DNA of 64,000 bases from Galbula dea. Its lineage: Eukaryota > Chordata > Aves > Piciformes > Galbulidae. The stretch is taken from assembly GCA_013399015.1 (NCBI GenBank), contig VWZX01004771.1:186001-250000 (forward strand), written 5' to 3'. The position numbers and the translations under genes are program-made. Shown here piece after piece: positions 1 to 12,663 of the stretch (position 1 is the stretch's first letter; every line of letters starts with the position of its first letter). The notes under the pieces are model-generated. The model worked only from the letters and a program-made list of their open reading frames with translations, made no database searches and had not been told where the DNA came from.

Positions 1-1554
1 AAAATCCCTGGCATTAGGTATTAGAAGAGATGGGAAAAGCACAGGAACCAATTTACAGGGTTTCACTTGACTAGTTTTCTTCATTTGACTCCTATTAGCT
101 CTGATAATGTATCCTCACCATTAATCAGCTAGGGAGAGAAGAGGTGATGCCTGCTTTTTCACGTGCATCAGAGGATGTATGCACACCCCAGCAACTTCAC
201 TGGAAGAAGGTTAGTTCCTTGAAGTGTCTCCTTCAGACACAAAGGCACTGCCCTGAGCACTTAGACAGCTGTCAGCAGGCAGAGAAGGTTTTGAGGGGAT
301 AGCTGAAACAAATATTAGAGTTAGAACTTTCAGCATAAGCTCTATGGAACAAACCAATCCTTGCTGTGATCCCTTTAGAAGCAGTGGGACCAAAGGGACT
401 GTGGAGGCAGCTGATGCTGTTAGGTGTGAACTTCTTCCAAGCAGTGAGATTCCCAGCACAAAACCACAGTCACAGCAATCCAAGAACTGCTGTGACCCTA
501 ATTTCTGGAGAACTTGTGTTCTGCTAGCTGCTCCTGAGGAGAAGAAACAGGATAGCCCTTGAGCCATTGTCTCTATGTCTTGCACTATAAAAAACCAAAT
601 AGTTTCCTCTGATGGCCCTCTGCAGATGTCAGAACTTCATCAGTATGAAGCTTGTATAATGTTTCTGCATGTCGTGCCAGTCACCAGTCAAGGTTGACAG
701 CTCCTCTTTGCTGGATCATTATGCAGAAGTATAAATAATATACAAAAGGTGGTGGTCGATTTCCATGAGGTTTGATGCAAATGCATCACCACTAATGGAT
801 TTTACAAGTGTAGCCAGTAAATTGCAGGAGAGTTGGTTGCCATGGCAATGGTGTCGTTGAAATTTGAGATGTTGTCACACACAAATAACGATGTCCATAA
901 TGAGTCAGAACAAAAGTTCATCCAGCCCAGCAGCTTATCTCCAACAGTGCCCTAGGGCAGAGTATAAGAGCAGGGGAAGAGCAATGTAATGTAGAGCAGA
1001 GGTGTGGTAACAGTGCCCATGGTTTGCAGCTCAGAAACTTTCTCAGTTAGGGATGGTGTCTTTGTTTTCATTGGTCCTTGATGGATTTTTTTTTAACGTG
1101 AGCTTATGCTGTTGCTTTCTAAGCCTATTTTCTGCACCAACTCTTTCTCTTCTGTCACTTCCCAGCACTTCAAAAATCTTTCCAGTGTATTCATATCAGG
1201 AAAGAGATAAGTAATCCAAAACTCAAGGTGAGGTCTGCTCCAAGACTCCTAAGACCAAATTTCAGCTATTTTTTTTTTTTTGGCTAGCAGTTTCAAGCTG
1301 GTATAACAGACTTGCTAGAAACTCCTCTCTCTGGTTACTATTTGAACTATAAGCAACCAGGCTTCAGCTAAAGCAGCCCAAACACCCTCCAAAAGTTAAG
1401 CTAACCCATGGGAACACTGCCTTTGGATTCTTTCCACTCTAAGCCCCTTGAGGAGAAACAGGGCTTTGTGTTTAACTGGACCCTGGCCATACACAAATCT
1501 TCTCCCTTGGGAATAAGATCTGTTGCAGGAGGCTGCAAAAGCTTTACACCTTCT
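1..1554. other. Unique non-coding sequence
   Basis: I see no gene, RNA gene or recognisable repeat apart from short T runs near 1088 and 1270. The open frames on both strands around 211-585 overlap each other, lack splice context and look like chance. Confidence 0.5.
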
Positions 1555-1607
1555 GGGAAAGATCTTTAAGATCATTGAGTCCAACTGGTAACCCAGCACT
1601 GCCAAGC
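1555..1607 (-). mobile_element. CR1 3'-end fragment (class 2)
   Basis: A short, worn stretch matches the class 2 tail read in complement: GATCTTTAAGATCATTGAG followed by CCAACTGGTAACCCAGCAC. The terminal ATTCTRTG repeats are gone and the element is cut on both sides. Confidence 0.6.
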
Positions 1608-3888
1608 CCATTCCTGCTACCCCTTACACCTGAACCAAGTGGAAAGGAGGTTCTTGCGTCTAATGCAGTGTTTGCTTTCCATCACTCAGTCCTGTTTCAT
1701 TAAGACCCCACAGTTGTTGCTGTTGGTATAATAGCTGTATTTAAGCAGAAGAAGTTCTGAGGAACACATGGAACCTAAAAGGTGAGAAGAAATATCCCAG
1801 GAAGGTCCTACATTTAAATACTTTGTAATGTGGTAACTGGGGGGAAAAAAAAGGAAGAAAAGAACAGCAACCAAACAAAACAACTCCAGCTTAATGTATT
1901 CTTCTACCCAGTGTAGAAATATAGCTAAGAAATACAAGAATTTCTAATAATGCAGTTATGAGTCTTGCCCAGACTGCTGGAGTGGGCAGGGGGATGTGGC
2001 TCCACTGAATCCTTACTGAAACACCAGCACATTTCCCCAGCAAATCTGATTTGGGAATGTGTTCCTAGCAAATAATTCCATGTGAATCACTGTTTCTGAG
2101 GGAGTGGCTGTAACTTTGTGAAGGAGTGAATGAATAATAAATAACAAATAGAAAGCAGCGAAAACAAATGTATCAGGTATCCTTCTTCAGTTGTCCTCTT
2201 CCATCTACCAATTTGGCCTGCATGTAAGAAACCATCTCCTGAAATACTCCTGGGAACAGTCCTGGGCTCATTCATATCCATGAAGAATTTCAGTCTTAGT
2301 GTGACTGCAGTATGTTAATACAGAAGCTATTTCACTACTCTAGTATTATGGGTTGAGAGGAGATCATAGGAATAGATAGAACTTTAATTTTGGAGCATCT
2401 GGGTAGCTGCTGTTAGGAAATCAAGCTCACATCAGTTTGCTCCACTCTTATCCTTTGCTACAGTTAAATCTTGAGATGTGAATGTCAAAATTCTGCTGAT
2501 GGGGAATAAATCATCCTTGCCTTAGGTATCCAGGCTTTGTGCCTTCTCTGGTTAGTGAAAGGTTACTGAGAAAATGGGGCAGGCTCTGCAAGATTAGCTA
2601 CAGTACAGCTGCTTTAACGTGCTCCCCTCCCTCAGGAGAGAGGAGATGGCAAGAACTGGAGGTAATTGTGATTATTCCTGTGAAAGAAAGAATTACACAA
2701 CAGCTACTGCTTAGGTCTTCAAGCATCTGCATTTCCACCATGACCACCTGCAATTCACAGAGCTTCTTGATGGATCAAGCTTCTATTTTCAGCAGCACTG
2801 GGTGAATAAATCTATTTCAAGTGTTGTGTGCTCAGGTGATGTGGTAACAAGGCTAGGTAAATATCTCCTATAAAGAGAGGCAAAGCCTTCTCCCTTTTTC
2901 CCTCCCCACAGTCGTTCCTCCCATGTTACTGCACAAGCTGCTATGATGATTTAGGCTACATTGCCTCTAAGAGATAATGTTGGAGAGGCTCTTTTCTAAA
3001 AACCAGGGTTATAAATATTACTCTGTCCTCTCAAAGAGTCTCAGATTTGCTTTCAGAGAGCTTCACTTGCAGCTACAGTCTCACAGGGCAAAGGTCATCT
3101 GATTAATTTCCCATGGCAATGTCTGTAGACATCCTGAAAATGCAAAGCAAATCAGCTGTTGGTTTTGTTCCATTCAAAGAAAAGAGAGACTAAATCAAAT
3201 TTAAACAAAAGAGCATAACAAAACATAGAAATATCCATTATACATTGTGAAGTTCAGGCATGAAAGTCCTGTGATTAGAAGTAAAAATTGTTCAGTGCTT
3301 TGGTTTCACTCTCCTTGTGAGTAATCAGTAATAAAATAATTCTACTTTTATGATGCACAGAAGGACACATTGAGGTCTAGTGCAAAAGGCTTTGAATTTG
3401 TTTGGATTTTTGTTGTTGGGTTCTTTTTTTCCTGTTGGACAGGAAATCCCCACTTGGAGTAATTTAGCAAAGTGGAAATGGTATATGACTTTAAATACTT
3501 ATTTCCTGTTTTGTCTTTCAAATTCCTGTAAAGCTGTTCAGTGCAGGTTCCTTCTAAAGCTGAGCTGTTGTGCAGAAGATGCTGAAGGTCTTACTTTTAG
3601 ATGACTGGTTTTGCCTTGACCCTGATCACCAACATTAAGGGATGGGTGGACATCTACATTATTGATTCATGATTTATGCTGAGAATTAATTGCACTATCA
3701 TCCCTAGATCCTTTGGAGCCCTAAAAGAGGAGAAAGTGAGGATTTTTAAGTGAGGTTGATGATGTGGAAGGTGAAAGTATATGTGGAGTAGTAGGATAGC
3801 AGTGGAAGTTACCAGTTTGGGGTGAGGTTTGTTACCAAAGTGAACAGGTGGGTAGATGTGTGAATAGATATTTACAGTGTGAATAGGT
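1608..3888. other. Unique non-coding sequence
   Basis: No gene or clear repeat seen. The sequence is AT-leaning with ordinary short open frames. The end (about 3720-3890) is purine- and TG-rich, with loose internal repetition of a GGTGGGTAGATGTG-like motif, but no clean tandem array. Confidence 0.45.
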
Positions 3889-4000
3889 GGTGTAGATGTG
3901 ATGCTGAAGGACAAGGTTTAGTGATGATCTGGCAGCATGGGGTTAATGGTTGGACTGGATGATCTTAAATGTCTCTTCCAACCAAAATGATTCCATGAAT
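3889..4000 (+). mobile_element. CR1 3' end (class 2), 5'-truncated
   Basis: Plus-strand CR1 tail: GTAGATGTGATGCTGAAGG, then TTTAGTGATGATCTGGCAG, then GGTTGGACTGGATGATCTTA and TCTCTTCCAACC. It ends in ATGATTCCATGAAT, a degraded ATTCTATG repeat. Only about 110 bases remain. The open frame beginning at 3950 starts inside this tail and is therefore not a gene. Confidence 0.85.
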
Positions 4001-4983
4001 ACAACAGAATCATCTGTGAGTCCTAAGAGTGGCTGCAGCAGCAGGCTGGGAGAGAGCCACCTTGGAAACACAGGAGAACTTAGTTCTAGAAAACTGCAAA
4101 TAATTCTTCACACTGCAGCTCTTGCAAGAGACTTTTTTTTTTCCTTTTGGAAGGAGTTGCCAGGGGCTCAGGAAAAAGTGTTTTCAATCCCCCTTTCCAT
4201 TTGGGCAAGCCACTTACAGTCTGGTATTCAAGATCTGATGTTTGGATGCCTGCAGAGGCAAATAGGTTTCCCATTGTGCCTCCTGTCTATTGAAATTGCA
4301 AACTTCTCAGAACTGGAATTATGTCTTGTCATATGTTTTTATACAGCCTGGCAAAAGCTTTCTAATTTTGATTGAAATGTCCAGGCATTATTGTAATGAA
4401 AATAACTCTAATTACCTCCAATGGGAGAAAATCCAAGTGTCAAATTGAAATGCCAAAATGGACATTGTGGCAGACAAGTACCTGCAGTGCAGTCAGAGCC
4501 TCTTGTATCACAGACACCTTTAAAACATTCAACTTTCAATCAGCATTTTTCTGAGTTACCCAAATAAACATTTCTCCAGCTATTAATACAGCCTGGTTGT
4601 ATGTTGTTTCTGATTTCAGCTAACCAGGATCCATGTACAGCCAGAAGTACTCTTTTCTAGCAGGTGTTTGTACCCCTACTTTACAAACCCCCACTCCCCT
4701 CCCCTAACAAAGTTAATTCTCTAAGGTTGGATATCAGGAACAGAAGAGATTGGTGAGAAGCATAGAGCTATGAAGTGGAATCAAAACCAAAGCAGTAAAT
4801 GCCTGGAACCAAAAGTTCTGCCTTTAGTTTAGGCTCTTTTCAGCACCCAGGCTTCAGAGCTACCAACAGTCCTGTTTATTGATAAAATCTCACTCAAAAT
4901 ATGAAAAATTAAGTTTCCATAGTTGGTCAAAGTAGTGCTGGACACAAGGAACTAGAAGGCAATGCAGCTGTGCCATGGTTCCA
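4001..4983. other. Unique non-coding sequence
   Basis: No gene or recognisable repeat. An open frame of 141 codons (3950-4375) crosses this block but begins in the preceding CR1 tail and resembles nothing I know. Confidence 0.45.
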
Positions 4984-5475
4984 TATCATAGAATCACAGA
5001 ATCACTTCAGTTGGATGAGACCTTTAAGATGCTCAAGTCCAGCCATTAACCAGCACTTCCAGGTCACCACCAAACCATGTCCCTCAGCACCACATCTACA
5101 GGTCTGTTAAATCCCTCCAGGGATGGTGACTCCACTTCCTTGGTCAGTTTGTTCCAACGTTTAACAACTCTTTCAGGGAAGAAAGTTTCCTCATGTCCAA
5201 CCTAAACATCCCCTGGTTCAACCTGACAGCACTTCCTCTTGCCCTATTTCCTGTTACCTGGGAGAAGAGACCAACTCCCACCTTGATCCAAGCTCCTTTC
5301 AGGGAGTTGTAGAGAGGGAGAAGGTCTCCCCTGAGCCTTCTTTGCTCCAGGCTAAGCAACCCTAGTTCCCTCAGCAGCTCCTCACAAGACTTGTGCTTTA
5401 GACCCTTTACCAGCTTCATTGCCCTTCTCAGGACACACTCCAGCACTTCAATGTCCTTCTTGCAGTGAGTCTCAG
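4984..5475 (-). mobile_element. CR1 (class 2), about 490 bp with ORF2 C-terminal remnant
   Basis: The copy opens with ATCATAGAATCACAGAATCA, the complement of the terminal repeat, and runs through the class 2 signature into ORF2. On the minus strand the reverse-transcriptase C-terminal region is readable (for example LKHKSCEELLRELGLLSLEQ), broken by a frame change. The 5' end is truncated near TCACTGCAAGAAGGACATTG (complement). The same truncation point is used by the copy at 44259-44690. Confidence 0.92.
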
Positions 5476-6548
5476 TGTTATCCTCAGTGCCTCCTGGAGG
5501 GAACAGAATACTGGGAATAGAGAGGGAGAAAGGAAAGGAGAGTCCTCTCTTTGTGTCATTGGATGGACATAGGCAAGAACATTCATTTTCAGGAACAGGA
5601 AGAACAAAAGAAGATACAATTTAGATTATCAGGCAAAGGAAAATAAGAGAACAGTGTAAGGAGATCTGTCTTTCTGTACAAGTTTAGTTGTACTTTTAGA
5701 AGAACTGATGCCAAGCAGGTTGCTTGGATTGATGGGGTGCTCCCAGAAAGTTTCTGAGCCATATCAAGAAACTTACCAGCATTTTTTCCTGCTTATATTT
5801 ACACCACCTGTTTGTGTCACATCTCTTGACTCTGTTTCCACCATCTCTGATCACTTCTGTTGGTTCCTGCCCTTATCTTCCCACCCTTTTTCCTGATCTT
5901 TTGAGAATTTAAGGCTTATTAAAGGTGTTCGTTCTGTATAGCATACTAAATATTTCCTCACAACCTGTTACCAAAGTGACATTTCTTTCTTTCCAACATT
6001 TTTTGTTTCCATTCCCATTCTTCCTCAAGGTTCTGGTTTTGTTTTTTTAAAACCAGTCATTCTACCACGAATTTGAAGATGCAGTTCTGTCTCAAGATGT
6101 GATCTCAAGAAGTTACTTATTGTAGTCAATAGAACACCCAGGTTCTGTTATCAGGCATTGGAAGTTACTTAAATAGCTATAATTATAAACTAGAAATATT
6201 TTTTTTTGACCAGAGTATATAGCAGCTTTTGCTGGGGGATCTTTGGAGGATTATAGGAGCACTTTAAAAGACATTTAAGCATGACCATTGCTAGCTAAAT
6301 GCAAAAAGCTGAGGAGAAATGCTTTGGGATGGGAGCTTTGAAGAGCTTACTGGTCTGAGGCCAGTAATCACTGAGATAAAACCACTAAATTTACTTTGTG
6401 CCAGCCTGTGGCCTGCTGGTAACAACAGGGGGGCCAGTAGAATGGGAACAAACAAGACAGCAGCCTGGAGAGCTGGGGGGATGTGGTGTTCAGAATGGGG
6501 AGGTACCAAGGCACATGGGTTTTCTGAGTGACTTAGCTACAAGGCCTT
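5476..6548. other. Unique non-coding sequence
   Basis: AT-rich, with several T runs. No gene, RNA gene or repeat family recognised. Confidence 0.45.
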
Positions 6549-6722
6549 AATTGTATTGTAGTTCTGCCTGACTAATGTAGACAATAGGCTGCATTATTGC
6601 TTTTAATAGCAACTGTGTTTAATTGTATTAAACACAATTATATTGTAGTTCTGCCTGAGCAATGCAGACAATGGAATTCATTATTACCTTTAACAGAAAA
6701 TGTATTTAATTTTCTAGTAAGT
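6549..6722. repeat. 87-bp tandem duplication, two diverged units
   Basis: Unit 1 (6549-6635) and unit 2 (6636-6722) share TATTGTAGTTCTGCCTGA, then AATG.AGACAAT, then CATTATT.C.TTTAA, then TTTAATT. The second half is more diverged than the first. A perfect 7-bp inverted repeat (GTTTAAT, 3-base spacer, ATTAAAC) lies at the unit junction. I know no family with this unit. Confidence 0.8.
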
Positions 6723-7135
6723 AATTTAGTTGAAATGGAAATGGTCTACTAAAAATATTTTCCAAAAACAAATTACCTTTGGCTGTAATATTTTTGCAAA
6801 ATAGAGCTGTCCATATTCAATTAAGTTAATTTCCTTTTAAGCTGAACTGCAGGAAAAAGTGATTTGCTCTTAATTTTATGTGGAATTGTTTCACATTCGA
6901 TCTCGGCATTACCCCTGCTTTATGCCCTAGTTATGAGCTTTCTGTATAATAAGAAAACCAGAAGTATCCATGTACATATGTAGATAGGGTTACACAAAGG
7001 CTTTATCATCCAACTCAGTCAGTGCAACAAAGAGACCTCTCTGACTGGGTTTCCTTCCTAGGGTAAGAAGGCAACAGAAAAGCGCACCCCAGGTGTCATA
7101 TGGATAAAATAAGACAAGGTGGAATCTACTGTGCT
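6723..7135. other. Unique non-coding sequence
   Basis: AT-rich. Nothing recognised. Confidence 0.4.
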
Positions 7136-7268
7136 CCAGTTTGTGGCCTAGCCCCTTGTCCTGTTACTGGACACCACTGAAGAGTTCAGGTCCCATGTTC
7201 TTGACCCCCACTCTTTAGATACTTATGAGCATTAAGAAGATCCTCTCTCAGTCTGCTCTGAACATGGG
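7136..7268 (-). mobile_element. CR1 internal fragment, 3' truncated
   Basis: In complement this matches the ORF2-to-3' region of class 1 copies: GTGGCCTAGCCCCTTGTCCT, then TACTGGACACCACTGAAGAG, then ACCCCCACTCTTTAGATACT and a diverged AGATCCTCTCTCAGTCTG. No 3' tail is attached, so it is a broken, older copy. Confidence 0.75.
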
Positions 7269-7445
7269 CAGAACATAGACTTAGATCCAGAAAGCTGGAA
7301 GGTCCAGAAGTCTGAAGGGTCTCCCAGATCCTGTGGATTAGCTAGTAGCTGCTGAGAGCCATATGTCTTTAAAATGCAACAGGAAAGAAACAGATGAATG
7401 GACTGGTTTAAAGAGAAGTTATTTACAAGCAGCATCTCTTCACTA

Positions 7446-7502
7446 AATCATAGAATCCTTAAGATTGGAAGAGACCTCTAAGATCAAGTCCAACCATCTT
7501 CA
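7446..7502 (-). mobile_element. CR1 3'-tail fragment
   Basis: ATCATAGAATCCTTAAGATT is followed by GGAAGAGACC and AAGTCCAACCATC, the CR1 3' end in complement, with 2-3 bases of the ATCATC element missing. The match stops about 55 bases in, so only the extreme 3' end was inserted or kept. Confidence 0.75.
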
Positions 7503-9023
7503 CATGCATGGAGGCAGCTATGCTCAATGGTCGTCTAGGTGTGATCACAATGTCCACATGAATTAAGGTGCTCATTTGTGACTAGAACAGGGCACATCTC
7601 AAACTGTGTTCTGGCAGCTGCTGCTGGGCCACACAGTCCCCCTGCCTGCCCAGGATGGACAGCCCAGTATCAAAGTGACTCCAGCAAAGAACAGTTTGAA
7701 GGGAACAGGACCGTAACTGGCTTTCCACTTGTGATCTCAGCAGTAGCTTTGCTAAGTCCTTTGTTGTTTTACTCTTTCTAGCCATCCCACTTCTTCCACT
7801 GCTTCATATTTTCCTTAGAAAGGGAAAGAAAAGGCTGAGGGTATGGATTTTCATTAAAAAGTAACAGCAAAAGCTGAAACCCAAGGACGTAAATGGCAAT
7901 AAAAATTTCAGTAATAACAATGCATTTTCTTTCAGCAGCTCTCACAGGGGCACTTTGAGAATGAATTCAGAACAGCATGTTCATTATGCTTGGATCAAAG
8001 GAACTGCAGAAGGAAAGGCAATGGTTTATAATTATTTTATTTATGGTTTGGTAGGATCAAGGAGTTTCTGATGTGGGTCAGGACCTCATTGTGTTGGACG
8101 TTGTAAACCCAGAATAAAAAGATAATCTGCACCTCAAGGAATTTATTACTGCTGTCCAATTTTGGCATCAGCAAAAGGAATCTAGCTTGGAAAAGCAGCT
8201 TTTGCTAACTTGTGTGCTAAATCCTTATTTTCTTTGGAGCTAATGATAACTATCCATTGTGAATCATCACAGCTATTTCTCTTTGTTCCCTATTGTCCCA
8301 GCAAGCCTCCTGTGATGGTGAGGTTTTTATGGGCAGCAAAGGTTAGTGGTGAGGTTTGTTGGGGTCGACAAAGTGAAGCGTTCCTGCTTGCGATTCACAT
8401 CTTGCTTCTGCTTGCATTGCAGTTCTCAGGACTTGGTGTGCTGTCAGATTTATTGTTGGGGAAACTGATTCAAACTTGATCTTAATGAAAACCTATTCTA
8501 ATTAGATCTAGAAAAATAAATCCTAAAAAGCTCAGCTGGCTTCTTCCTGCCAGGCAAATTCCAACAAACAACTCATGAAGCAGAAAATTACATCGGATGG
8601 CATTGCATGGTCATAACCTTGCTTTTATATCTGTCTTAAACCTCTTTAACAAATGGTCGTGTCTAGCCAGCCTTGACTGCAAGACCTAAGGAAATTTCTT
8701 CTTGGCATGAGATAAAATCAGGCTGAGATTTTTGCCTTCTCTGAAATCAGAAGAAATTTTACTAGTCTGTATCTCCAGCTTCTTCAGTTCTTCCAGCTGC
8801 CTGACTGGATGTTTCAAAAAGGAGATAAGCGCTGCACTTTGGTCCAAGACCCTTTGAGGGGAGGATGCAGAGCAGAAGACAGCTGCTGGCAGTCCCATGT
8901 TGTGGGAGATGGAAAATCAAACATCAGAAAAGTGCCTACAGCCTTTGAACAGGTCACAGCAGTGTGGAAAGGGACCTGAAGTAAGAAGTACACTAGAGAA
9001 ATGCCAGAACTCCCTGCCACACG
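7503..9023. other. Unique non-coding sequence
   Basis: No gene or repeat recognised. Open frames at 7578-7785 and 8686-9062 overlap on both strands and appear to be chance. Confidence 0.45.
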
Positions 9024-9224
9024 CTTGTGGCCATTGCCCCTTATCCTATCACCAGACACCACTGAGAAGAGTCTGGTCCCATCATCTTGACCCCTACCCT
9101 TTAGATACTGCTTAACATTGGTCAGATCCCCTCTGGGTCTGTTCTTCTCCAGCCCCAGGGCTCTGAGTCTTTCCTCCTCTCAGACATGTTCCAGTCCCCT
9201 TAACATCTCTGTAGCGTCTTCTGG
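9024..9224 (-). mobile_element. CR1 internal fragment, no 3' tail
   Basis: In complement: GGCCATTGCCCCTTATCCTA, CACCAGACACCACTGAGAAG, ACCCCTACCCTTTAGATACT and CAGGGCTCTGAGTCTTTCCT. This is the end of ORF2 and the start of the 3' region, cut at both ends. It resembles the piece at 7136-7268, but the two are separate and do not join into one copy. Confidence 0.8.
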
Positions 9225-9229
9225 AATAT

Positions 9230-9265
9230 CTTATTAACAATGCTGGAAGCATTGTTATTAATAAG
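9230..9265. repeat. Inverted repeat, about 15-bp stem
   Basis: CTTATTAACAATGCT, a 3-base loop, then AGCATTGTTATTAATAAG. The arms pair except for a 3-base bulge. It lies 6 bases beyond a CR1 fragment. No known RNA gene or transposon end is evident. Confidence 0.7.
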
Positions 9266-11257
9266 AGAAACAGCTTCTTCCAACAGAAATCCTTTGCCCT
9301 GCTGTCCTTGGCTGTCATTTTCCCTTCTCTCTACACTTTCTGCTATAGCAGCAGTTTGGAGCTGCAGTTGCATTAACATAGTTTGCAAAGTGCTTCAGGA
9401 CCATTCAGCTTGAGAAGAGCTATATTAATGGAAGATATTCTTCAATGAGTAAGTTAAACAGTAAACACTCTATTGATTTGATGCCTCCCAAGCTCTTACA
9501 AGAATTAATTCAGGCTTGGACTTAAGCCTTTGTTGCATGGACTGAAAACTGGCTGAAGGCTGTAAACAAATTGCAAAGATTAATGAGACTGCAACTTGCT
9601 GGGAGCCTTCTCAAACACATTTTCTGGGTGCTTTGAAACATTAAGTACCTAGAACACTCTGGGAGTTGGGAATTACTGTGGGAGGTCATCCAGTTTTGCA
9701 GATTGGAAACAGAGAAGCCTAGAGAATCTTTACCATGCATCATTTCCAACATTTTGGGAACAATTCAAATCCAGTTTCATACCCTAGGAAAGCATCTTTT
9801 CAGATCAAGGTCCCCCACGTATCTTTGGAGATACTGATGCTAAATCTGCTTCTTTCAGTTCTTTATCTGGTTTGAATTAATATGTTTCTTAAGCTTTAAA
9901 AAAAGTTAACCCAAAACTTAGTGGTAGTTTCTCTCCATAATATTTCTGTCACTTTCTCTGCTCTTTTTAGTCACACAATAATGAACAATTAATTTAATTG
10001 TTATATTTATGACATAAAATGCACTTTTTAAAACCTGTTTTCCATACTGAGACTTAAAAACACTTAGAGGAACATCAGAATATCAGCAGTGGGCAATATC
10101 TTCTCTCTGCCACTGTGTGGAAGAAGATATTTATGGAAAGAATATAGAGATAAGGTAAGGCCATAGCTTCTCAGGCCATGATATATAGACCAAAGGTTAA
10201 CTCAGTGATTAAATCCACATTTTAGATGAATACTTAGTGGTGTGCCTACCTTCTATCAGTTTTTCCAGCCACTTTTAAAACACTGTAATGATTTTCTTCT
10301 CTTCATTCTGTGGCAGTGAATTCACAGTTTAATTACACACTGAGTAAACAATTGCTTGCTTTTGTTTCAAGCTTGTTAGGCTATTTCACTTCATAAACCC
10401 TGTTCTTTCTGTTATTAAAATCAGTGTGTAATCATTCACCTGCTTCAACTCATTTGTGACCTTGTTTTCACATACTCTTCCAGTCTGTCTTTTTATGAGA
10501 CTGTTCTTTTAAGACCAACAGGCTTCAGGACAAGAGCATCATCAAAAGCTTGTTTGGAAATCAAAATAGGCTATATCAAGAGGATGACACATGCCCAAAG
10601 ATCTCAGCTGGATTTGCAGAGATTACTGAGTTTTTGAAACAAAGGCTTTACTGACTCTTCCTGAGCCTGTCACATTTATCCATGTTTGTTCTTTATCACA
10701 GCTTCAGTCAATTTGCTTGCTAAAGAGCTCAGGCTTTCTTGTTTGTAGAGTTCACAGCCTGCTTTTTCCCCATCCACACACACCCCCCACGGGCTCCTTT
10801 TAAAACTGGGTCTTAGGCTTTTGCCACCTACTCTTTCTCTGCTCTAAAGAGAATCTAAAGTTGTCAGTGGTTCACCCAGAGCAGTTAGTACTCCAGCAGC
10901 AACTTGGACACTTCTTGGGTTAAGACCATCTGTTTCCTATGGTGTTTGTTCTTACACATTTTATGGATTGGTTCTAAAACCTCTTCTGCTGACACTTCAT
11001 TCTGAGACAGCTCTTCAGAGCTGTCCTCTATAAGTAAAAGCTTCAGTGCAGTGTGGTTAACACTAATGTAAGTAGTTCCTTTAGCCTTTCTGCTGTGCCC
11101 ACAGCATCCTCCAGTGCTTCTGCCACAGCTCAGCCATCTGCCAGCCCTACAGCCTGGGTTTTCCTGTGGTTTAGAGAGACTTTATTCCTAATTTCCATGC
11201 CTTTAGCAGCTTCCCTCTCAGAAGCAGTTTTGACATAGCTTATCATGTTGTAGGCTA
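9266..11257. other. Unique non-coding sequence
   Basis: AT-rich, with no recognisable gene, RNA or repeat. A C-rich run sits at 10780-10790. Confidence 0.45.
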
Positions 11258-11474
11258 GAGGTAATGAAGAATTTTTTTGCACTGAGGATGATGAGACACT
11301 GGCCTAGATTGCCTAGAGAGACTGGGAGATGTTCCATCCCTGAAACATTCCAGGGCAGCTTGTTTTGGGCTCTGAGCATCCTGCTCTAGTTGCAGATGTC
11401 CCTGCTCAGCACAAAGGGCTTGGACTCGATGAACTAAAAAGGTCCCTTCTAACTCAAACTCTTCTATGTTTCTA
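11258..11474 (+). mobile_element. CR1 3' end (class 3), 5'-truncated
   Basis: Plus strand: a diverged AAGAATTTTTTTGCACTGAG, then GATGAGACACTGGCCTAGAT, TGCAGATGTCCCTGCTCAGC, GGCTTGGACTCGATGAACTA, GGTCCCTTCTAACTC and a CTTCTATGTTTCT end. It is a worn class 3 copy keeping about 215 bases. Confidence 0.85.
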
Positions 11475-12663
11475 AGTTTTTACATTTCATATCTCAGAAT
11501 TTTTATACATCTTATGTTTTGCACCTTTGGATGTAACTTCTGGGTTTTGAAGGATGCCATTTTACTTCTAATTGCCTCTTTCCCTCTGTTGTTTAACCAC
11601 ACTCCTTCTTTCTGGTCATTTAGACTACTATGTTTGGATAGGAGTTGACACTTACTTTGAGGCTGCAATATGATGTCTTTCAATACTTTTGAAGGCATTT
11701 TACCCTTTTGATTACACCCCTTCATCCTTTCCACTGGTTTCCTGGCTATGACATAGTTCTCCTTTTGAAGTTAAACATGAAATTTTAATGTGAGGAATTT
11801 CTATGGTACAAAGATAGTTTATTTTTAAAGTTAATTTCTATTAACTATGTACACTAATCATACAGACTTATTATGCCTGTGCTTTCATCAGCATAAAGCT
11901 CTGATTTCCTCCTTGATTTTCTAGTGTAACACTAATTACCCTTCCACCAGGTACTTGAATGTTGCACCAACTGTCTCCTTCATAGCTGCAGTTTTTCCAC
12001 ATCAACCCCTTTGTTACTTCTCCCAGTGCTGCTGGTGCCCACATGAACATTCCATCAACAGCTCCACAACAGTGTTTTCTAGGAAGCTGTCCAGATGGCT
12101 CGTGAAATTTGGCACTTCTGCACCTGGCAGAGAAGTCATCATGTATAATGTACTTATGTAGGGTTCTTTTTTATAAAACATGTAGTTTCTAAAATAAATA
12201 AATCAGGAAATAAAGCCCTTTTTTGGCTAGTCTCTTGTTACAGGGAGTGTTGATCCGTTGTTTCCTAAGACACATGGAACAGAGAGAGTGCAGACTCAAG
12301 AACCCTTGCATGAATATTTGCAAAGCTACTTGATTATCTTCACAGCAGTACTTATTCAAAGCTATTCTTTGCCAATATGTTTATAATTGTTGACAATCAT
12401 TAGGCTGTTAATGCATGATCACTTCATACCAAAGTATTGTGCCAGTGGTTGGTTTCTTTGCATTTGACTCCAGTTTTGTGTCTAGTCTCTTGCCTTTAAC
12501 CTGACAGTCCCCTTGTAGGACTTTGGGACAGTGGAGGAAGGCTTTCTTTTTGTTCTACATTTCCTGAGCTGCTGGTTTAGTGTGGTCATAGTCCACAGTT
12601 ACCAATATTGTGTAGGCTACACATTCACCTATCTGCCTGTGCCAGGTGGGAAGCCTCTCTTTA
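11475..12663. other. Unique non-coding sequence
   Basis: No gene or repeat recognised. Complementary open frames at 11466-11734 share the same DNA and look like chance. Confidence 0.45.

Noticed and set aside
3950..4375. 141-codon open frame, plus strand
   Set aside because: It starts inside a CR1 3' tail and runs into unique DNA, so it is not an independent gene.
7136..9224. One CR1 split into fragments at 7136, 7446 and 9024
   Set aside because: The two internal fragments cover overlapping parts of CR1, so they cannot be pieces of a single copy.
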